From CAYQUC01 sp048061315 (lineage in GTDB: Bacteria > Pseudomonadota > Gammaproteobacteria > UBA6429 > Thiohalophilaceae): a DNA stretch of 7,856 nt. The stretch lies in contig JBGMRJ010000120.1 of the NCBI GenBank assembly GCA_048061315.1, positions 1 through 7,856 of the forward strand, given 5' to 3'. Below are positions 6,324 to 7,856 of the stretch, piece by piece. Under the pieces are notes generated by a model. It worked only from the letters and a program-made list of their open reading frames with translations, had not been told where the DNA came from and did no database searches. The translations under genes were made by a program, and so were the position numbers. Within the stretch, counting starts at the first letter, position 1, and each line of letters opens with the position of its first letter.

Positions 6324-7851
6324 TATAAATGGAATTTCTAATAAGCTGGTTTTCTTAATTTTATTTATTTCAGGCGCATTATTACCGCTGGCATTTGCTC
6401 CAGTTAATTTATTACCCCTGGCCTATTTTTCACCGGCAATTTTTTTCTTGTTTTTGTTAAATGCAACGCCGAAAGTTGCATTTTGGCGAGCTTTTATCTT
6501 TAGTCTCGGCTTTTTTGGTATTGGTGTATCCTGGGTTTTTGTTGCAATTAATGAGTTTGGGAATACCCCATTATTATTGGCAGCCTTTATGACTTTCGGA
6601 TTTGTTGCATTTATATCTTTAGTACTTGGTTTTCAGGGTATGTTTTCCGCCTGGGTATTAACGCAATTCAAAACAAGTAAACACTACCTGCAAATTGCAG
6701 TTGTAATTATATTACCGTTGATTTGGGTAATGTTTGAATGGATTAGAGGAACGATTTTCACCGGCTTTCCCTGGCTAAATTTAGGGTATTCTCAAATCGA
6801 TACCAGCTTAACGGGGTTTGCGCCAATATTGGGAAGTTATGGCTTAAGTTGGCTGGTTGCGCTGTGTTCAGGACTTTTTATAATGATCTGGCATTACAGC
6901 TGTTTGTATAAATGGAAACAACTAACGGGTTTTGCTTTTTTAATTTTTAGTATTTTTATCAGTGGTTCTTTATTTAACACCATTGACTGGACTCATGAAA
7001 TTGATAAACCGTTGCAAGTTAGTTTAGTTCAGGGTAACGCTCCACAGATAACTAAGTGGGATCAAGATAAAATTAATGAGCGATTGAATATTTATAAAGA
7101 TCTAACCGAGCAACACTGGGATAGTGATATTGTTATTTGGCCCGAGAATAGTTTAACAATGTTTTATCATGATCTAAAAGATAATTATCTTGATCCACTG
7201 GAGGCAGAAGCATTATCTCATAACACCGATTTAGTGATTGGCATACCTGTGTTAGATGCAAACAATCAATACTATAGTACATTTATGAGTTTTGGGAGCT
7301 CACCGGGGGTTTATAAAAAGACTCACTTAGTTCCCTTTGGAGAATTTATTCCTTTTGGAGAAATTCTACGAGGGTTAATTGCATTTCTGGATCTTCCGAT
7401 GTCAGGCTTTAGTCGGGGGGATTTAAACCAGCCATTGTTAAAAGCAGGTGGACAAACATTAGCAGTGACAATATGTTTTGAAGATGTTTTTGGAGAAGAG
7501 GTCATTAGACAACTACCTGAAGCAACGTTGTTAGTCAACGGAAGTAATAATGCCTGGTATGGTGATTCGTTTGCACCGCATCAACATTTACAAATCTCAC
7601 GGATGCGGGCAGTCGAAACGGGGAGAGAGTTAATGCGGGTAACAACAAATGGCATAAGCGCATTTGTGAATAAAAATGGTGAGCTATTGCAACAAAGTCC
7701 TCAATTTAAGCCATTTGTATTAACCGGAAAAGTTCAACCTAGAACCGGTGCGACACCTTTTGTTCGTTATGGCAATTGGCCAATGTTATTTCTATTTTTA
7801 ATTTTTATTATTATAATATTTGTACATAGAAAATATTATTTTATTAATTAA
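6313..7851 (+). CDS. lnt: Apolipoprotein N-acyltransferase
   Basis: Lnt transfers an acyl chain from phospholipid to the N-terminal cysteine of lipoproteins, the last step of lipoprotein maturation at the inner membrane. The protein (512 residues from this start) has hydrophobic segments over about residues 10-220, then a periplasmic nitrilase-type domain and a final membrane segment near 487-503, as is normal for the family. The catalytic triad is visible: Glu278 in IWPE, Lys336 in KKTHLVPFGE and Cys388 in TICFED, with supporting Glu344 and Glu390. I chose GTG at 6313 because AGGTAGG (6301-6307) lies at a suitable distance; GTG at 6307 would add only two residues and is too close to a binding site. 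The start lies inside the end of ybeX, overlapping it by 11 bases, so coupling is likely. After the catalytic Glu the sequence reads NSLT rather than the more usual xAxP. Confidence 0.96.
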   Translation: MLHNINGISNKLVFLILFISGALLPLAFAPVNLLPLAYFSPAIFFLFLLNATPKVAFWRAFIFSLGFFGIGVSWVFVAINEFGNTPLLLAAFMTFGFVAFISLVLGFQGMFSAWVLTQFKTSKHYLQIAVVIILPLIWVMFEWIRGTIFTGFPWLNLGYSQIDTSLTGFAPILGSYGLSWLVALCSGLFIMIWHYSCLYKWKQLTGFAFLIFSIFISGSLFNTIDWTHEIDKPLQVSLVQGNAPQITKWDQDKINERLNIYKDLTEQHWDSDIVIWPENSLTMFYHDLKDNYLDPLEAEALSHNTDLVIGIPVLDANNQYYSTFMSFGSSPGVYKKTHLVPFGEFIPFGEILRGLIAFLDLPMSGFSRGDLNQPLLKAGGQTLAVTICFEDVFGEEVIRQLPEATLLVNGSNNAWYGDSFAPHQHLQISRMRAVETGRELMRVTTNGISAFVNKNGELLQQSPQFKPFVLTGKVQPRTGATPFVRYGNWPMLFLFLIFIIIIFVHRKYYFIN

Positions 7852-7856
7852 AAAGT

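Noticed and set aside
7323..7538. A 71-codon open frame on the minus strand opposite lnt
   Set aside because: It lies opposite the conserved catalytic region of lnt, and its translation has no recognisable domain.

Overview
This window is chromosomal DNA from a low-GC (roughly mid-to-high 30s percent, judged by eye) bacterium, most likely a gammaproteobacterium. The main support is the gene order miaB-ybeZ-ybeY-ybeX(corC)-lnt, which is characteristic of that class, together with an ExeA/GspA-type ATPase and a potassium-independent-type proton-pumping pyrophosphatase. I cannot name the genus. No mobile element, CRISPR array, rRNA or tRNA is visible.

Layout. Positions 1-741 (+) are the C-terminal third of a membrane H+-pyrophosphatase (hppA), cut by the window edge. 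A strong intrinsic hairpin at 764-798 separates it from a convergent gene at 812-2140 (-). That gene encodes an ExeA-like AAA ATPase domain fused to an FHA phosphothreonine-recognition domain. Positions 2141-2629 are a 489-base AT-rich region between divergent genes; it holds no convincing gene but has one perfect 14-bp palindrome. From 2630 to 7851 (+) runs a tightly packed operon: miaB (tRNA ms2i6A methylthiotransferase), ybeZ (PhoH-family NTPase), ybeY (rRNA-processing endoribonuclease), ybeX/corC (CBS-pair protein) and lnt (apolipoprotein N-acyltransferase). The genes are 21 bases apart or overlap by 4, 4 and about 11 bases, so they are probably co-transcribed and translationally coupled.

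How the genes work together. The operon is housekeeping: miaB, ybeZ and ybeY serve tRNA modification and ribosome/RNA maturation, ybeX is a cytoplasmic CBS protein tied to the same cluster, and lnt completes lipoprotein maturation at the inner membrane. HppA is a separate bioenergetic gene.

The most unusual item is the ExeA-FHA protein. Its ATPase fold is recognisable, but the Walker A Ser/Thr is Lys and the Walker B Asp-Glu is Tyr-Gln, while the FHA ligand-binding residues are intact. It looks like a pseudo-ATPase joined to a working phosphopeptide reader. Apart from this gene the window looks ordinary.
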